NCBI RefSeq assembly: GCF_003113895.1
Contig: NZ_BDUD01000001.1
Location: 2,369,356-2,433,355, forward strand
DNA from: Nostoc commune NIES-4072
GTDB lineage: Bacteria > Cyanobacteriota > Cyanobacteriia > Cyanobacteriales > Nostocaceae
DNA: 64,000 nucleotides
Direction: 5' to 3'
Below the pieces are notes generated by a model. It ran no database searches. It saw only the letters and a list, made by a program, of their open reading frames with translations, and had not been told where the DNA came from. Position numbers and translations under genes: made by a program. This document shows, piece after piece, positions 15,084 to 24,835 of this stretch. Each line of letters starts with the position of its first letter. Positions within the stretch are counted from its first letter, which is position 1.

Positions 15084-17363
15084 TTAGTTCAAGAAATTTC
15101 GTATAGCACTACCGCCATTCCTACCAACAGCAGGAATTTCTAGTAAGCTATTCGTAGCATTGCCCGTACCATCGTCGGTAACGAATGTCTGATTACCCGG
15201 ATGTCCATTGGGCACGAAAAGTTGCGGATGATCAAAAGGCGCTTTCTCGAACCTAACTCGGTCATCAGTCAGTCCCTTTAAAAAGGCGACCAATTGCTGT
15301 TTTTCTTCTGATGACAGATTCAGTGGGGGAAGAACTCCAAAGTCACCACCTCGATTGTAAAAATCAACCACTTGCTCTAAAGTCGCTTGACCTCCATTGT
15401 GGAAGTAGGGGGCAGTGAGTTCGACATTGCGAAGTCCAGGTGCTTTGAAAGCTCCGTCTGCAAACACTTTTTCACTAGAAATCAACGGTGGATTGAGGGT
15501 GGGGGGGTTTTCGCCCAGGAGAAGCTGAAATTTCCCTAACTGAGCCAATCGTGCTTCTGAAAGCGGATTATTCTGCACAGGGTCATTACTACCCAAACCG
15601 GGGTCGTCCGTAACAGGTCTAACGCCGATATTGAAGAAGCCATTGTCTTCAGGGGATTTTGCACCGAACGGCGCACGTTTGATTCGTCCGTCTTTAGCCA
15701 CGCTGCTTACTGAAGCAGCTGTTAATTCTGATCCCACGTGGCAACCAATACACAGAGCCTTGCCCTGAAACAGGTCTTTACCTAGTTGCTGCTGAGAGGT
15801 TAGGGCTGTGGTGTTTCCTGCCAAGAAACGATCAAAAGGCGTATCGTTGGCAATGAGTGTAGACTCGTACAACTGAATTGCCAGCCCAAAGAACAGCGAG
15901 AAGTTATACTCTAACAGCGTGTACTCATTGGTTTGAGAAGAGTTATCAGCGTTGTTGACAAAAGTCCGTCTACCTTCAGCATCAACTTGAATGAGTCGAT
16001 TAGACCTCCACCACTCCGGCTTAAAGGCATCTTTAATTAGCTGTTCGTAGGTTTTATCTTTCAGTCCGGGCTGAGGATATCTACTGTCTGCACCTAAAAC
16101 ACTATCTTGTGGATGCACAACCTGTTTGCCTAGCGGTCTGAGGGTAGATAACTTTCGCCCCAAGACTCTGGGGAGCTTTGTACCCCTAAGTGACAGAACA
16201 TTTTGCAGCAGTGTGTTGATAGATTTAGTGTTGCCAATTTGCGCCAAATTACCAGTAAGTTCATCAACAGAATTAAGTAGCGGCCCAACTAGATTATCAG
16301 CAAGATTATCTAAATTATCTAGTGGCAGCTTGCTGAGAGATTTTTTGTTGTCAACTCGCCCGAACTTATCACCAATTTCTTGAAAAGTGCGACCATCAGC
16401 CGACAGCTCGAAGGAACTTAGTGGCGGCCCAAGCGCCTGAGAAGCCAAAGACGAATTATTCAGTCTGACTTTGACAAATTTGAGTTGATTTGGCTTTTCT
16501 GCTTTCACCACAGAGGCGTTAGGGTCTCTTAAACCGAAGGTATTTACCCCATTAAAGATGTTCTGTGCCCTTCCATCCCAAAAGTTGCGGAAATTGAATG
16601 CTGAATTAATCACGGTTGGCGTGTTACGCGGCTGGACACGGCGCACATTCGTACCTCCCACTTTAAACACCGGGTCTAGCTCGTTTTTTACTTCGTCTTC
16701 CGCGCTACCAGGTTTAACATCAACAAACTTAGCATTGAACACACCCTGAGAGGAACTGACATCATTTCGGTCAGATACAACGGTTTTAGGATCATTCGGG
16801 TTTGACAGTTTGTGGAAGGGAAAATCTCCCGGTTTAAGCTGGTAGTTTGGCGCACCACCTACATCAAAAACTGTATCCGGATTCGCTGTACCATCAGCGT
16901 TAATCCGCAAAAGTCCAGGAGAAATCTGATTTTTGGATCTATTGTCGGCTCCAGCATGGAAGTGACAAGTAGCACAGGAGGTCTTTCCGTCGCTTCCAAC
17001 TTGCATATCCCAGAAAAGAGCCTTTCCTAACTTGATTGCAGCTACTTTGTCTTTTACAAAGTCTCCTAGATTGTTAGGCTCTGGAACCGATACGCTTTTG
17101 AGCGAAGTTAAAGGCGGCGGCGTAACCTGTGCCGATACAGTATTTCCAGCTATTACTGCTGCCAAAATAATGGCAGCAATTGTTATAGTCTTTGAAAATC
17201 TTGATCTCAGGTAGTTAATCTTGTTATTCCTGAATTTCCACCCTTGGCGTTTTATTTTTGTTACCAAAGATTTGAGCAAAAACCGACCTCTTGAGGTCAG
17301 TAGCAAGTAAATTGATAAGCTAGTAATAAAGACTACTAAGCTTATTATGGGTATGATCCCCAT
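15084..17363 (-). CDS. Long di-haem cytochrome c peroxidase / MauG-family protein
   Basis: The product is about 759 residues from ATG 17363; an upstream TTG at 17420 is less likely. An N-terminal membrane segment (IIPIISLVVFITSLSIYLLL) and a second hydrophobic stretch ending SAQV suggest membrane anchoring or export. Two haem sites are seen: CATCH (SCATCHFHAGADNRSKNQ) and CIGCH (ALCIGCHVGSE). A WDGRAQNIFNG segment and a C-terminal RNVELTAPYFHNGGQATLEQ segment are typical of the family. Ordinary bacterial peroxidases are about 330 residues; here a long extra segment of some 200-250 residues lies between the haems. Members reduce hydrogen peroxide or carry out long-range oxidations. Periplasmic location is expected. 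Confidence 0.85.
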   Translation of the reverse strand: MGIIPIISLVVFITSLSIYLLLTSRGRFLLKSLVTKIKRQGWKFRNNKINYLRSRFSKTITIAAIILAAVIAGNTVSAQVTPPPLTSLKSVSVPEPNNLGDFVKDKVAAIKLGKALFWDMQVGSDGKTSCATCHFHAGADNRSKNQISPGLLRINADGTANPDTVFDVGGAPNYQLKPGDFPFHKLSNPNDPKTVVSDRNDVSSSQGVFNAKFVDVKPGSAEDEVKNELDPVFKVGGTNVRRVQPRNTPTVINSAFNFRNFWDGRAQNIFNGVNTFGLRDPNASVVKAEKPNQLKFVKVRLNNSSLASQALGPPLSSFELSADGRTFQEIGDKFGRVDNKKSLSKLPLDNLDNLADNLVGPLLNSVDELTGNLAQIGNTKSINTLLQNVLSLRGTKLPRVLGRKLSTLRPLGKQVVHPQDSVLGADSRYPQPGLKDKTYEQLIKDAFKPEWWRSNRLIQVDAEGRRTFVNNADNSSQTNEYTLLEYNFSLFFGLAIQLYESTLIANDTPFDRFLAGNTTALTSQQQLGKDLFQGKALCIGCHVGSELTAASVSSVAKDGRIKRAPFGAKSPEDNGFFNIGVRPVTDDPGLGSNDPVQNNPLSEARLAQLGKFQLLLGENPPTLNPPLISSEKVFADGAFKAPGLRNVELTAPYFHNGGQATLEQVVDFYNRGGDFGVLPPLNLSSEEKQQLVAFLKGLTDDRVRFEKAPFDHPQLFVPNGHPGNQTFVTDDGTGNATNSLLEIPAVGRNGGSAIRNFLN

Positions 17364-17645
17364 AGAGTTTTTGTAGTAAATTAACACCGAAAAAATTATA
17401 CATCTGGAATCAAATTTCAAATGTAATATTCATGTAAAGTAATTAGACAATTTACAAATTTTATGTGATCAAAAAACGCTATCAGACTATAAAGAGATTC
17501 AGTAAAGTACGTAAGCTATTCTACATTTAACTTGCATTTAGCAGGTTATTAACATGCTTTATATACAAAAGCTTGATAAAATTTAGGTATACAAATTGGA
17601 TACGTTTTAATTTATTATCTGCCATACTCTGGGTAAAATATTTGA

Positions 17646-18569
17646 ATGTCACTACATAAAACTTCTGGTCGCTGGCGTTTAGGGCTAGCCTTATCGCTAT
17701 TAACGGTCTTATTGTGGGGCATTTTACCTATTGCTCTGGCGATCGCTCTGCAAGTACTTGATGTCTATACAGTTATTTGGTTTCGCTTTTTAATATCTTT
17801 TTTACTACTTGGTGTGTATTTAGGAATACGCGGTAAATTACCAAAGTTAGAACAACTGCGTTCTGCTTCTTGGAAATTATTAGCGATCGCTACACTATTT
17901 TTAGGGATTAATTACTTGCTCTTCATGCAAGGTTTAGCACTAACATCGCCTGCTAACGCTGAAGTTCTCATTCAATTATCTACCCTTTTATTAGGTTTCG
18001 GAGGGTTAGTGATTTTTAAAGAACGTTATCGGCTATATCAATGGATTGGTGTCAGTGTAATGACTTGCGGTTATCTTTTATTTTTTTGGGAACAACTGAC
18101 AAATTTAATTACAGCGCATGGCACATACATACTAGGTAGTAGCTTGATTGCGCTAGGAGCAACGTCATGGGCTATTTATGCTTTGGCGCAAAAGCAGTTA
18201 TTACAATCTTTATCTTCCCCTAGCATTATGCTGATTATTTATGGAGGTTGTGCTTTATTATTCACTCCTCTAGCCAAAATACAATCACTTTTTATACTTG
18301 ATAGCTTTCATTTATTAATGCTAGTTTTTTGTGCTTTTAATACTTTAATCGCTTACGGTGCTTTTGCCGAATCATTAGAACATTGGGAAGCATCACGAGT
18401 TAGTGCAGTAATAGCTTTAGCTCCCATTGTGACATTAATAACAGTTGCAGTTGTATCAGTTATTGCACCTAACTGGATACCATCAGAAAACTTCACTTTC
18501 ATAGCTATATTAGGCGCAGGTTTAGTAGTCACAGGTTCAGTAGCGATCGCCTTGGGAAAAGCTAATTAA
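17646..18569 (+). CDS. EamA/DMT-superfamily transporter
   Basis: This 307-residue protein has about ten hydrophobic helices in two halves of five, the standard drug/metabolite transporter layout (start WRLGLALSLLTVLLWGILPI; second half YILGSSLIALGATSWAIYAL). A WGxxP-like motif in helix 1 and the NYLLFMQGLALTSPANAEVL segment at the end of the first repeat are characteristic. Substrates in this family range from amino acids to nucleotide sugars and cannot be assigned. The start ATG 17646 has gggtaaaat upstream and no strong ribosome site. It stands alone. Confidence 0.85.
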   Translation: MSLHKTSGRWRLGLALSLLTVLLWGILPIALAIALQVLDVYTVIWFRFLISFLLLGVYLGIRGKLPKLEQLRSASWKLLAIATLFLGINYLLFMQGLALTSPANAEVLIQLSTLLLGFGGLVIFKERYRLYQWIGVSVMTCGYLLFFWEQLTNLITAHGTYILGSSLIALGATSWAIYALAQKQLLQSLSSPSIMLIIYGGCALLFTPLAKIQSLFILDSFHLLMLVFCAFNTLIAYGAFAESLEHWEASRVSAVIALAPIVTLITVAVVSVIAPNWIPSENFTFIAILGAGLVVTGSVAIALGKAN

Positions 18570-18964
18570 TAAGAATAGTTTTCAGGATTAATACTGGGTT
18601 TTTGATATAGTAAAATCGTGCCATCTTCAAAGCTACAACATAAATACTGAGGCAGAGCATTTTTTATTTGTTATGATTTACTAGTGAAGGCAAACTACGG
18701 GGTCAGCCTCTTATAAGATGGATACTTTAACCATCTGTGTGACTCTGTAGGATCTGATTTTTGAATTGATAGCCAAGAGAAAATTCTTGAAAAAGAATTC
18801 AGAATTCAGGAGTCAGAATTAATTACTAGAGAATTCTAACTACTGACTCCTAAATTCTGTTTTGATAAAATCCAGGCTAATAACTTTAAGTAAACCAAGC
18901 AGGGTGTCCGAATAACTACCAAAGCCAACACTTGATAAAACCAGACTACCGAAACAGTTGAGCG
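18570..18964. repeat. Intergenic region with an inverted repeat of the gaattcagaagtcagaatt family
   Basis: Bases 18800-18820 (cagaattcaggagtcagaat t) and 18832-18859 (aattctaactactgactcct and aaattctg) are complementary arms. A related single arm occurs at 50669-50720. The rest of this 395-base gap contains no supported gene. Confidence 0.55.
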
Positions 18965-20674
18965 ATGAATAGTTTGTTTGGTAATTGGGCCAGCACCCTG
19001 AGAAAAAATTCCCTATTGCTGGTTCTTTCAATGGTGCTGCCAACATTTGGAATTAGCAATTCTATCTTGGCAGCAGAGCGGATTTATGCATCTTATTCAG
19101 CCTTAGAGCTTTCCATTTCAGTCACTACTTTAGAAAAATATGCCAAAACAGGTATAATTAATGAAGACTTGGCAGCCTATCAGCAATATTTGCCTCTTCA
19201 ACAGCTTCAAGAATTGCGGCAGATTTTACTTAATCGTGTGAAAGTTAGTCCGGTAGTAGTTTCGCAACTTCTCTACACACCCCAAGGAGAGTTGTTGCTG
19301 CATCGGTTGGCGCAAATTATCAAAACCAGTCATCCAGAACCAGGATTTGGTGCTTTGCGTTCGGCGCTAATTTTAGCCTCTGGTGAATCGGAAGGCTTGA
19401 CACTATTGAATGTGTTGCGTAAATATCCCACCAGCAGTATTCGCCTTGACGTAGCGCAGACTTTGGAAATAGCTACGGAATTAGACAAACTTGTTAACCA
19501 AACCCATCGGGCGATCGCAGCAGTTTCTCAAGAGTCTAAAATAGAAGCTGCTACCATCAAAGAACCAAATTTATCGCAATTACCTGATTTAAAGGTTCCG
19601 GGAAAGTTTAAGTCGCAAAAATACACCCAAAAGTTTTTTGACTCAACACGCAATCGGCTTTTATTAACTGATGTTTATATTCCTAATGTCCAGAATGCCG
19701 CACCCGTAATTGTAATTTCTCACGGGTTAGGTTTAGATAGCAGCAACTTTCAATATTTAGCCACGCATCTAGCTTCTTACGGATTTGCCGTCGTCGTTCC
19801 CAATCATCCTGGTAGTGATGCTAAACAATTGCATTCTCTGTTGAATGGACACGTCAATGAAATCGCAGAACCAGGTGAATTTCAAGACCGACCAATGGAC
19901 GTAACATATATCTTGAATGAATTGGAAAAAGGTAATCAATCTGATTCACGGTTTAAAGGTCGGTTAAATCTGCAACAAGTCGGAGTATTTGGTCAATCTT
20001 TGGGAGGCTACACAGCCTTAGCCTTGGCAGGGGCTAAAATCAACTTTGAGCAGTTAAAACAAGACTGTCAACCAGCAGCACTGCAAAATACCTGGAATAT
20101 GTCTTTAATGCTCCAGTGTCGCGCTTTAGAATTGAGCATCAGCAAGTATGGCAAAGATTATAACCTGCGGGATGAGAGAGTGAAAGCTGCGATCGCAGTT
20201 AATCCCATTACTAGTTCTATTTTCGGTAAAGCTGGCTTAAGTCAAATTAAAACTCCAGTAATGATTGTCAGCAGTAGTGACGATACAGTTGCACCAGCTT
20301 TATCCGAGCAAATTCTCCCTTTCTCCTGGTTGGCGAATTCACAAAAATATCTCGTCATGCTTGTAGGTGGCACTCACTTTTCCACTATTGGTAATGCCAA
20401 CCCGGCCAATCAACAAGTAGCATTACCTGCCGATATGATTGGCGACGCTTCCCAAGCGCGTCGTTACATGAATGTTTTAAGTTTACCTTTCTTCCAAACT
20501 TATGTTGTAGAAAGACCGCAATACACCCCCTACCTTAACGCCGCCTACACTCAAAGCATTTCTAGTAAGTCGCTTGGTTTGAGTCTCGTCAAGTCATTGA
20601 ATACAACCGAATTAACACAATTGCTGGATGTTAAAGGAGACAAACCCGCAAAAAAAAACTTCCCAACACCATAG
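18965..20674 (+). CDS. Exported alpha/beta hydrolase with N-terminal DUF1400 domain
   Basis: This 569-residue protein starts with a signal peptide (LRKNSLLLVLSMVLPTFGIS ending ILAAE). Residues about 35-190 fit DUF1400, a cyanobacterial helical domain attached to hydrolases (ISVTTLEKYAKTGIINEDLA). The hydrolase part (about 215-540) resembles PAF-acetylhydrolase/dienelactone-hydrolase-like enzymes: oxyanion region VIVISHGLGLDSSNF, nucleophile elbow FGQSLGGYTALA, acid in VSSSDDTVAP and histidine in VGGTHFSTIG. The substrate is unknown; an ester or lipid is likely. A 150-bp piece of this gene is duplicated about 1 kb downstream at 21159. Confidence 0.85.
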   Translation: MNSLFGNWASTLRKNSLLLVLSMVLPTFGISNSILAAERIYASYSALELSISVTTLEKYAKTGIINEDLAAYQQYLPLQQLQELRQILLNRVKVSPVVVSQLLYTPQGELLLHRLAQIIKTSHPEPGFGALRSALILASGESEGLTLLNVLRKYPTSSIRLDVAQTLEIATELDKLVNQTHRAIAAVSQESKIEAATIKEPNLSQLPDLKVPGKFKSQKYTQKFFDSTRNRLLLTDVYIPNVQNAAPVIVISHGLGLDSSNFQYLATHLASYGFAVVVPNHPGSDAKQLHSLLNGHVNEIAEPGEFQDRPMDVTYILNELEKGNQSDSRFKGRLNLQQVGVFGQSLGGYTALALAGAKINFEQLKQDCQPAALQNTWNMSLMLQCRALELSISKYGKDYNLRDERVKAAIAVNPITSSIFGKAGLSQIKTPVMIVSSSDDTVAPALSEQILPFSWLANSQKYLVMLVGGTHFSTIGNANPANQQVALPADMIGDASQARRYMNVLSLPFFQTYVVERPQYTPYLNAAYTQSISSKSLGLSLVKSLNTTELTQLLDVKGDKPAKKNFPTP

Positions 20675-21029
20675 TCAGCTTCGGATTTTGGATGTTGGAT
20701 ATTGGTGTTGCATTGTTGCATGTGATGATTTTTATTTGACTATAAACAATAGACTTGTCGTCTAATAAAGTTTTTGAATTTTTCGAGCCAGGCAGAGCAA
20801 GGGTTTTAGACACTAATTTTTTAGAAAGCCACAAGTCTAATTAGTTTGTTTATTCTCCGGCGAGTTCTGGCGCAATGTCCATGTTTGCTGCGAAAACAGG
20901 TACAAGATGATATGCGATCGCATTCATACTTCTGGCCATATACTTCTAATTGACGAAATCTGCTTCTTAGCAGTGTATTTAGCTATAGAAATCATATTTG
21001 ATTTCTGAAAAAATCTCAGTAGTCTTGTA

Positions 21030-21112
21030 GGGTGTGTTAGACGAAAGTACGGCAGCATTCCAAGCTTGTGGTGTTGTACTTTCTGCGCTAATATACCCTA
21101 GTTCGTGCACTC
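21030..21112. repeat. Degenerate gtagggtgtgttag...gctaatataccctag repeat
   Basis: The ends gtagggtgtgttag and ctaatataccctag are inverted relative to each other. The core resembles the central part of the two MITE copies at 53973 and 61826 (gtagagtgtgttag...gctaacacatcctac), but the outer arms differ. Confidence 0.5.
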
Positions 21113-21158
21113 GTAGAGAAGTGCGGGCTATACTGAGGTGAAAAACATCTCCAAAATG

Positions 21159-21307
21159 GATTATAACCTGCGGGATGAGAGAGTAAAAGCTGCGATCGCA
21201 GTTAATCCCATAGTAGTTTTATTTTCGGCAAAGCTGGCTTATTTCAAATCAAAACTCCAGTGATGATTGTCAGCAGTAGTGATGATACAGTTGCACCAGC
21301 TTTATCG
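21159..21307 (+). pseudogene. Duplicated internal fragment of the DUF1400 hydrolase gene
   Basis: These bases repeat 20155-20310 of the hydrolase gene with small deletions and substitutions: gattataacctgcgggatga, gctgcgatcgcagttaatcc, tgatgattgtcagcagtagt and acagttgcaccagctttatc are shared or nearly so. It encodes the segment around NPITSSIFGKAG and VSSSDDTVAPALS but has frameshifts and no start, so it is a dead partial copy in the same orientation, 1 kb from the source. Confidence 0.85.
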
Positions 21308-21330
21308 GATAATGTTGATAGAAAGAAGTA

Positions 21331-21639
21331 TTAGATTACATCATTCAACGAAAGTGTAGGTATTTGATTATAAATTTCTAAATTTTCTTCAAGAGCTTGA
21401 CGTATATCGTATTGCGTTTGTAAATTTAACCAAAACTGAGCGCTGTTACCAAAATAGCGAGATAAACGCAAAGCCGTATCTGCTGTGATAGTACGTTTTC
21501 CAGATAAAATTTCACTAATTCTTGTCTGAGCTACACCTATATCTTTGCTTAATCGATAAGGAGTGATATTGAGTGGCTCCAAAAATTCTACTTGTAAGAT
21601 TTCTCCAGGGTAAATATTTGGCAAACGATTGTTGTTCAT
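21331..21639 (-). CDS. higA: HigA-type antitoxin (XRE helix-turn-helix)
   Basis: This 102-residue protein has the HigA family start (LPNIYPGEILQVEFLEPLNI) and an HTH at about residues 28-60 (LSKDIGVAQTRISEILSGKR, then TITADTALRLSRYFG), followed by the typical AQFWLNLQTQYDIRQA. HigA binds and blocks the HigB mRNA-cleaving toxin and represses the operon. It follows the toxin gene by 15 bases, toxin first, which is the usual higBA order. The length is normal for the family. Confidence 0.92.
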   Translation of the reverse strand: MNNNRLPNIYPGEILQVEFLEPLNITPYRLSKDIGVAQTRISEILSGKRTITADTALRLSRYFGNSAQFWLNLQTQYDIRQALEENLEIYNQIPTLSLNDVI

Positions 21640-21654
21640 AATTATTTTTAGGCG

Positions 21655-21939
21655 TCAGTGGTAATCTACTATTTCAACTTCCGAAGCATTGTTCTCATCC
21701 GTCCACAGAAAGCAGATTCGCCATTGCTCGTTAATACGAATACTGTACTGCCCTTTCCTATTGCCAAGTAGCTTTTGTAAACGATTACCAGGTGGAACGC
21801 GTAAATCGTTAATTGATGTTGCAGCGTCAATAATAAGCAGTTTTCGTAAAGCGGTTTTTTGGATATTGGCCGGATACTGAGAAGATATAAAGCCGTCAAA
21901 GATAAGCTTTGTCTCTTCAGATTTAAAATTAACAATCAC
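21655..21939 (-). CDS. higB: HigB/RelE-type toxin (ribosome-dependent mRNA interferase)
   Basis: The product is about 94 residues from GTG 21939: IVNFKSEETKLIFDGF, then PANIQKTALRKLLIIDAA, DLRVPPGNRLQKLLGNRKGQ, YSIRINEQWRICFLW and a final VEIVDYH. These are the HigB landmarks, including the conserved RLxxLxGxRxGxYSIRINxQWRICF core. The frame is open from TTG 21969, but that would add residues absent from the family. HigB cuts mRNA on the ribosome under stress. The pair looks intact and lies at the end of a repeat- and fragment-rich stretch, which suits mobile-type DNA. Confidence 0.9.
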   Translation of the reverse strand: MIVNFKSEETKLIFDGFISSQYPANIQKTALRKLLIIDAATSINDLRVPPGNRLQKLLGNRKGQYSIRINEQWRICFLWTDENNASEVEIVDYH

Positions 21940-22133
21940 AATTCTATCGCTTTGCGTTACTATCGTCAAACGTTAGTATACACTTCAAGGTAAGCTTGCG
22001 AATTTCCTGGGTCAAAACCGCGACAATAGCAGACTCTCAAAATGGCTCAAGAACTTTTAATTATTAAAAGAACCGCCAAATACGCCAAGAGAGAAGGAGT
22101 AATAACTGAGTGCAAGGTTATGGAGAATTGATA

Positions 22134-24539
22134 TTAGACAATCACTAAATTAGTTAAGTCGCCTTTGTAGCCACTAATCTCAATAACAGCATCCGTGAGG
22201 GCAGAAAATCCATTAGTACTATCATTGAGTGCCACAAAAGTTCGCCCATGACTGCTTGTACCCAAGGTAAAAGTTGCCGCACCTTTAGCCACAAAAGCAG
22301 TTGTAGTCAATATTTGTTGTACGTCTGACAGATTCAAACTTGCAACCGGGCCAAGTTGAAGCAAATTAGTTGCAGAAACTGCATTCAGACCATCAATTTT
22401 ATCTTCACCGATTTTTAAATCAGTAATCTTATCAAAACGAGACAGCAGTGAATCACTTAGGTTATTGATTACAAATTCATCATTCCCACAACCACCTGTT
22501 AGGGTATCACTACCAGCGCCACCGTTAAGGATGTCATTACCGTTACCACCAACTAGTTTGTCATTTCCTGCTAATCCAAATAGTTTATCGTTGCCGTTTT
22601 TCCCGAAAATTTGATCATTGCCAGTTCCACCAGTGAGTGTATCTTTACAGTTGCTACCGTATAAAGTTTTGTTCGGTACATTTGCATCGTTGGTGGTTGT
22701 ACTGAGGAGTTGACCGTTGGCATTATATAAATAACTGACAACTACATCAATAATACCATCGCTGTTATTGTCAATATCTGAGTCAGTCAGTTTGCCATTG
22801 GCATCGTAGTTGTAAGTGGTAATCTCGTCACCCAGTCCATCATTATTTTTGTCAACTACCTGTGCTGCTAGTCTGTTGTTAGCATCGTAGCTGTAAGCTG
22901 TTACCTCATCAATGATGCCATCACGATTATTATCAATCTTTTGTGTAGTTAATTTTCCCTTAGCATCGTAGCTATAGATACCAACCGTATCAATTACACC
23001 ATCATTATTGAAGTCATAACTGGCGGTTGCGCTTCCATAAATATAGGTTATGGAAGAATCAGCAATGCCGTCGCCGTTGTTGTCACGACTAAAGGATGTC
23101 TCGTTGCCGTTGGCATCATAAGTATAGGTTATGGAGTTTTCAGTGATGCCATCGCGGTCATAGTCATTACCCTCAAATTTGGATGTCAATTTTCCGTTGT
23201 CATCATAAGTGTAGTTTGTGATAGAGTCACCGTAGGCTTCATTGCTGTTAAAAAAACTTATAATTTTGGATGTCAACCTGCCCTTGGCGTCATATTTAGC
23301 GGCTCTGCGAGCTTGAATGAAGCCGAATAAGTTTTGACTATAGAATGTCTCGTTGCCGTTGGCATCATAAGTAGAGGTTGTGACCTCTTCAGGAGTGCCG
23401 TCGCTGTTGTAGTCACCGCTTTCGGATGTTAAGTTGCCGTTGGCATCATAAGTATAACTATAGGTTGCGACTTCATCTGCAATGCCGTCGCCGTTGGTGT
23501 CAAAGCTTTCAGATGCCAACTTGCCCTTAGCATCATAAGTAGAGGTTGCGACTACATCTGCAATGCCGTCGCCGTTATCGTCACGACTATAGAATGAGAA
23601 TGTCCGGTTACTGTTGGCATCATAGGTAGAGGTTTCCACGTAATCAGTGATGCCGTCGCCGTTGTTGTCACGACTTAAGGATGTCACGTTGCCCTTGGCA
23701 TCATAAGTAGAGGTTTCCACGTAATCAGTGATGCCGTCGCCATTGTTGTCACGACTAAAAGAAAAAGATGTCAGGTTGCCGTTAGCATCATAAGTAGAGG
23801 TTTCCACATAATTAGCGATGCCGTCGCCATTGTCGTCACGACTAAAAGATGTCACCTTGCCGTTGGCATCATAAGTAGAGGTTTGCACATAATTAGCGAT
23901 GCCGTCGCCATTGTCGTCACGACTAAAAGATGTCACCTTGCCGTTGGCATTATAAGTAGAGGTTTCCACATAATCAGCGATGCCGTCGCCGTTGGTGTCA
24001 GTGCTTAAGGATGTCAGCTTGCCTTGAGCATTATAAGTAGAGGTTTGCACATAATTAGCGATGCCGTCGCCATTGTCGTCACGACTAAAAGATGTCACCT
24101 TGCCGTTGGCATTATAAGTAGAGGTTTCCACATAATCAGCGATGCCGTCGCCATTGTCGTCACGACTTAAGGATGTCACCTTGCCTTGAGCATTATAAAT
24201 ATAAGTATAGGTTGTGACATAATCAGCGATGCCGTCGCCGTTGGTGTCACGAATGAAGGATGTCTTGTTGCCGTTGGCATCATAAGTATAAGTTTCGACA
24301 TAATTAACGATGCCGTCGCCGTTGTCGTCACGACTTAAGGATGTCAGCTTGCCTTGAGCATTATAAGTAGAGGTTTGCACATAATTAGCGATGCCGTCGC
24401 CGTTGTCGTCACGACTATAGAATGTCAGGTTATAGCCGTAGGTAATAACTGAGTCTATTGTCCCATCATTGTTGTTGTCTATGTTCTGGGATATCAGTTT
24501 GCCGTCGGCATCGTAAGTATAAGTTGTGGTTGAGGTCAT
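22134..24539 (-). CDS. Large surface/secreted repeat protein: YD/EF-hand-like tandem repeats plus RTX nonapeptides
   Basis: The product has 801 residues. Residues 1 to about 610 are some 22 tandem units of about 27 residues, each joining a YD-type segment ([12 protein letters not shown]) to a calcium-loop segment ([15 protein letters not shown]; DxNxDGxxD pattern). Residues about 615-680 are RTX hemolysin-type repeats ([19 protein letters not shown]). The last about 120 residues ([20 protein letters not shown] to DLTNLVIV) match the C-terminal domain common on cyanobacterial RTX surface proteins. There is no N-terminal signal peptide, so type I secretion is expected. The start ATG 24539 has AGGAAC upstream. 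Repeats are nearly identical at DNA level in the first half and more diverged toward the C-terminus, which suggests recent expansion. Confidence 0.85.
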   Translation of the reverse strand: MTSTTTYTYDADGKLISQNIDNNNDGTIDSVITYGYNLTFYSRDDNGDGIANYVQTSTYNAQGKLTSLSRDDNGDGIVNYVETYTYDANGNKTSFIRDTNGDGIADYVTTYTYIYNAQGKVTSLSRDDNGDGIADYVETSTYNANGKVTSFSRDDNGDGIANYVQTSTYNAQGKLTSLSTDTNGDGIADYVETSTYNANGKVTSFSRDDNGDGIANYVQTSTYDANGKVTSFSRDDNGDGIANYVETSTYDANGNLTSFSFSRDNNGDGITDYVETSTYDAKGNVTSLSRDNNGDGITDYVETSTYDANSNRTFSFYSRDDNGDGIADVVATSTYDAKGKLASESFDTNGDGIADEVATYSYTYDANGNLTSESGDYNSDGTPEEVTTSTYDANGNETFYSQNLFGFIQARRAAKYDAKGRLTSKIISFFNSNEAYGDSITNYTYDDNGKLTSKFEGNDYDRDGITENSITYTYDANGNETSFSRDNNGDGIADSSITYIYGSATASYDFNNDGVIDTVGIYSYDAKGKLTTQKIDNNRDGIIDEVTAYSYDANNRLAAQVVDKNNDGLGDEITTYNYDANGKLTDSDIDNNSDGIIDVVVSYLYNANGQLLSTTTNDANVPNKTLYGSNCKDTLTGGTGNDQIFGKNGNDKLFGLAGNDKLVGGNGNDILNGGAGSDTLTGGCGNDEFVINNLSDSLLSRFDKITDLKIGEDKIDGLNAVSATNLLQLGPVASLNLSDVQQILTTTAFVAKGAATFTLGTSSHGRTFVALNDSTNGFSALTDAVIEISGYKGDLTNLVIV

Positions 24540-24835
24540 AAAGTTATGTTCCTAAATAAATATTTGTATGACTCCAGTCGGATACTGCTATGTGTTTTAA
24601 TTACATTTATTTTAAGAGCAGTAGGGAAAATACTGAATTTCAGCATTCTATCAGCATCATAAATGCTTTGCAATCAATTCTGAATCCAGTAATTACTCGG
24701 TCGCAGGAAATACCTTTATTCTGTTATCAACATTTATAAAAAATTTCCTCGCATTCATACTACTTGGCATATACTTTAAAGAAATGTGACATTTAATTGC
24801 GCTATTGTAAAAATCAGCTTTACATAAGTTGATTT

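Noticed and set aside
22134..24539. CRISPR-like look of repeated DNA
   Set aside because: The repeats are in-frame, adjacent and coding, with no unique spacers; no cas genes are present.
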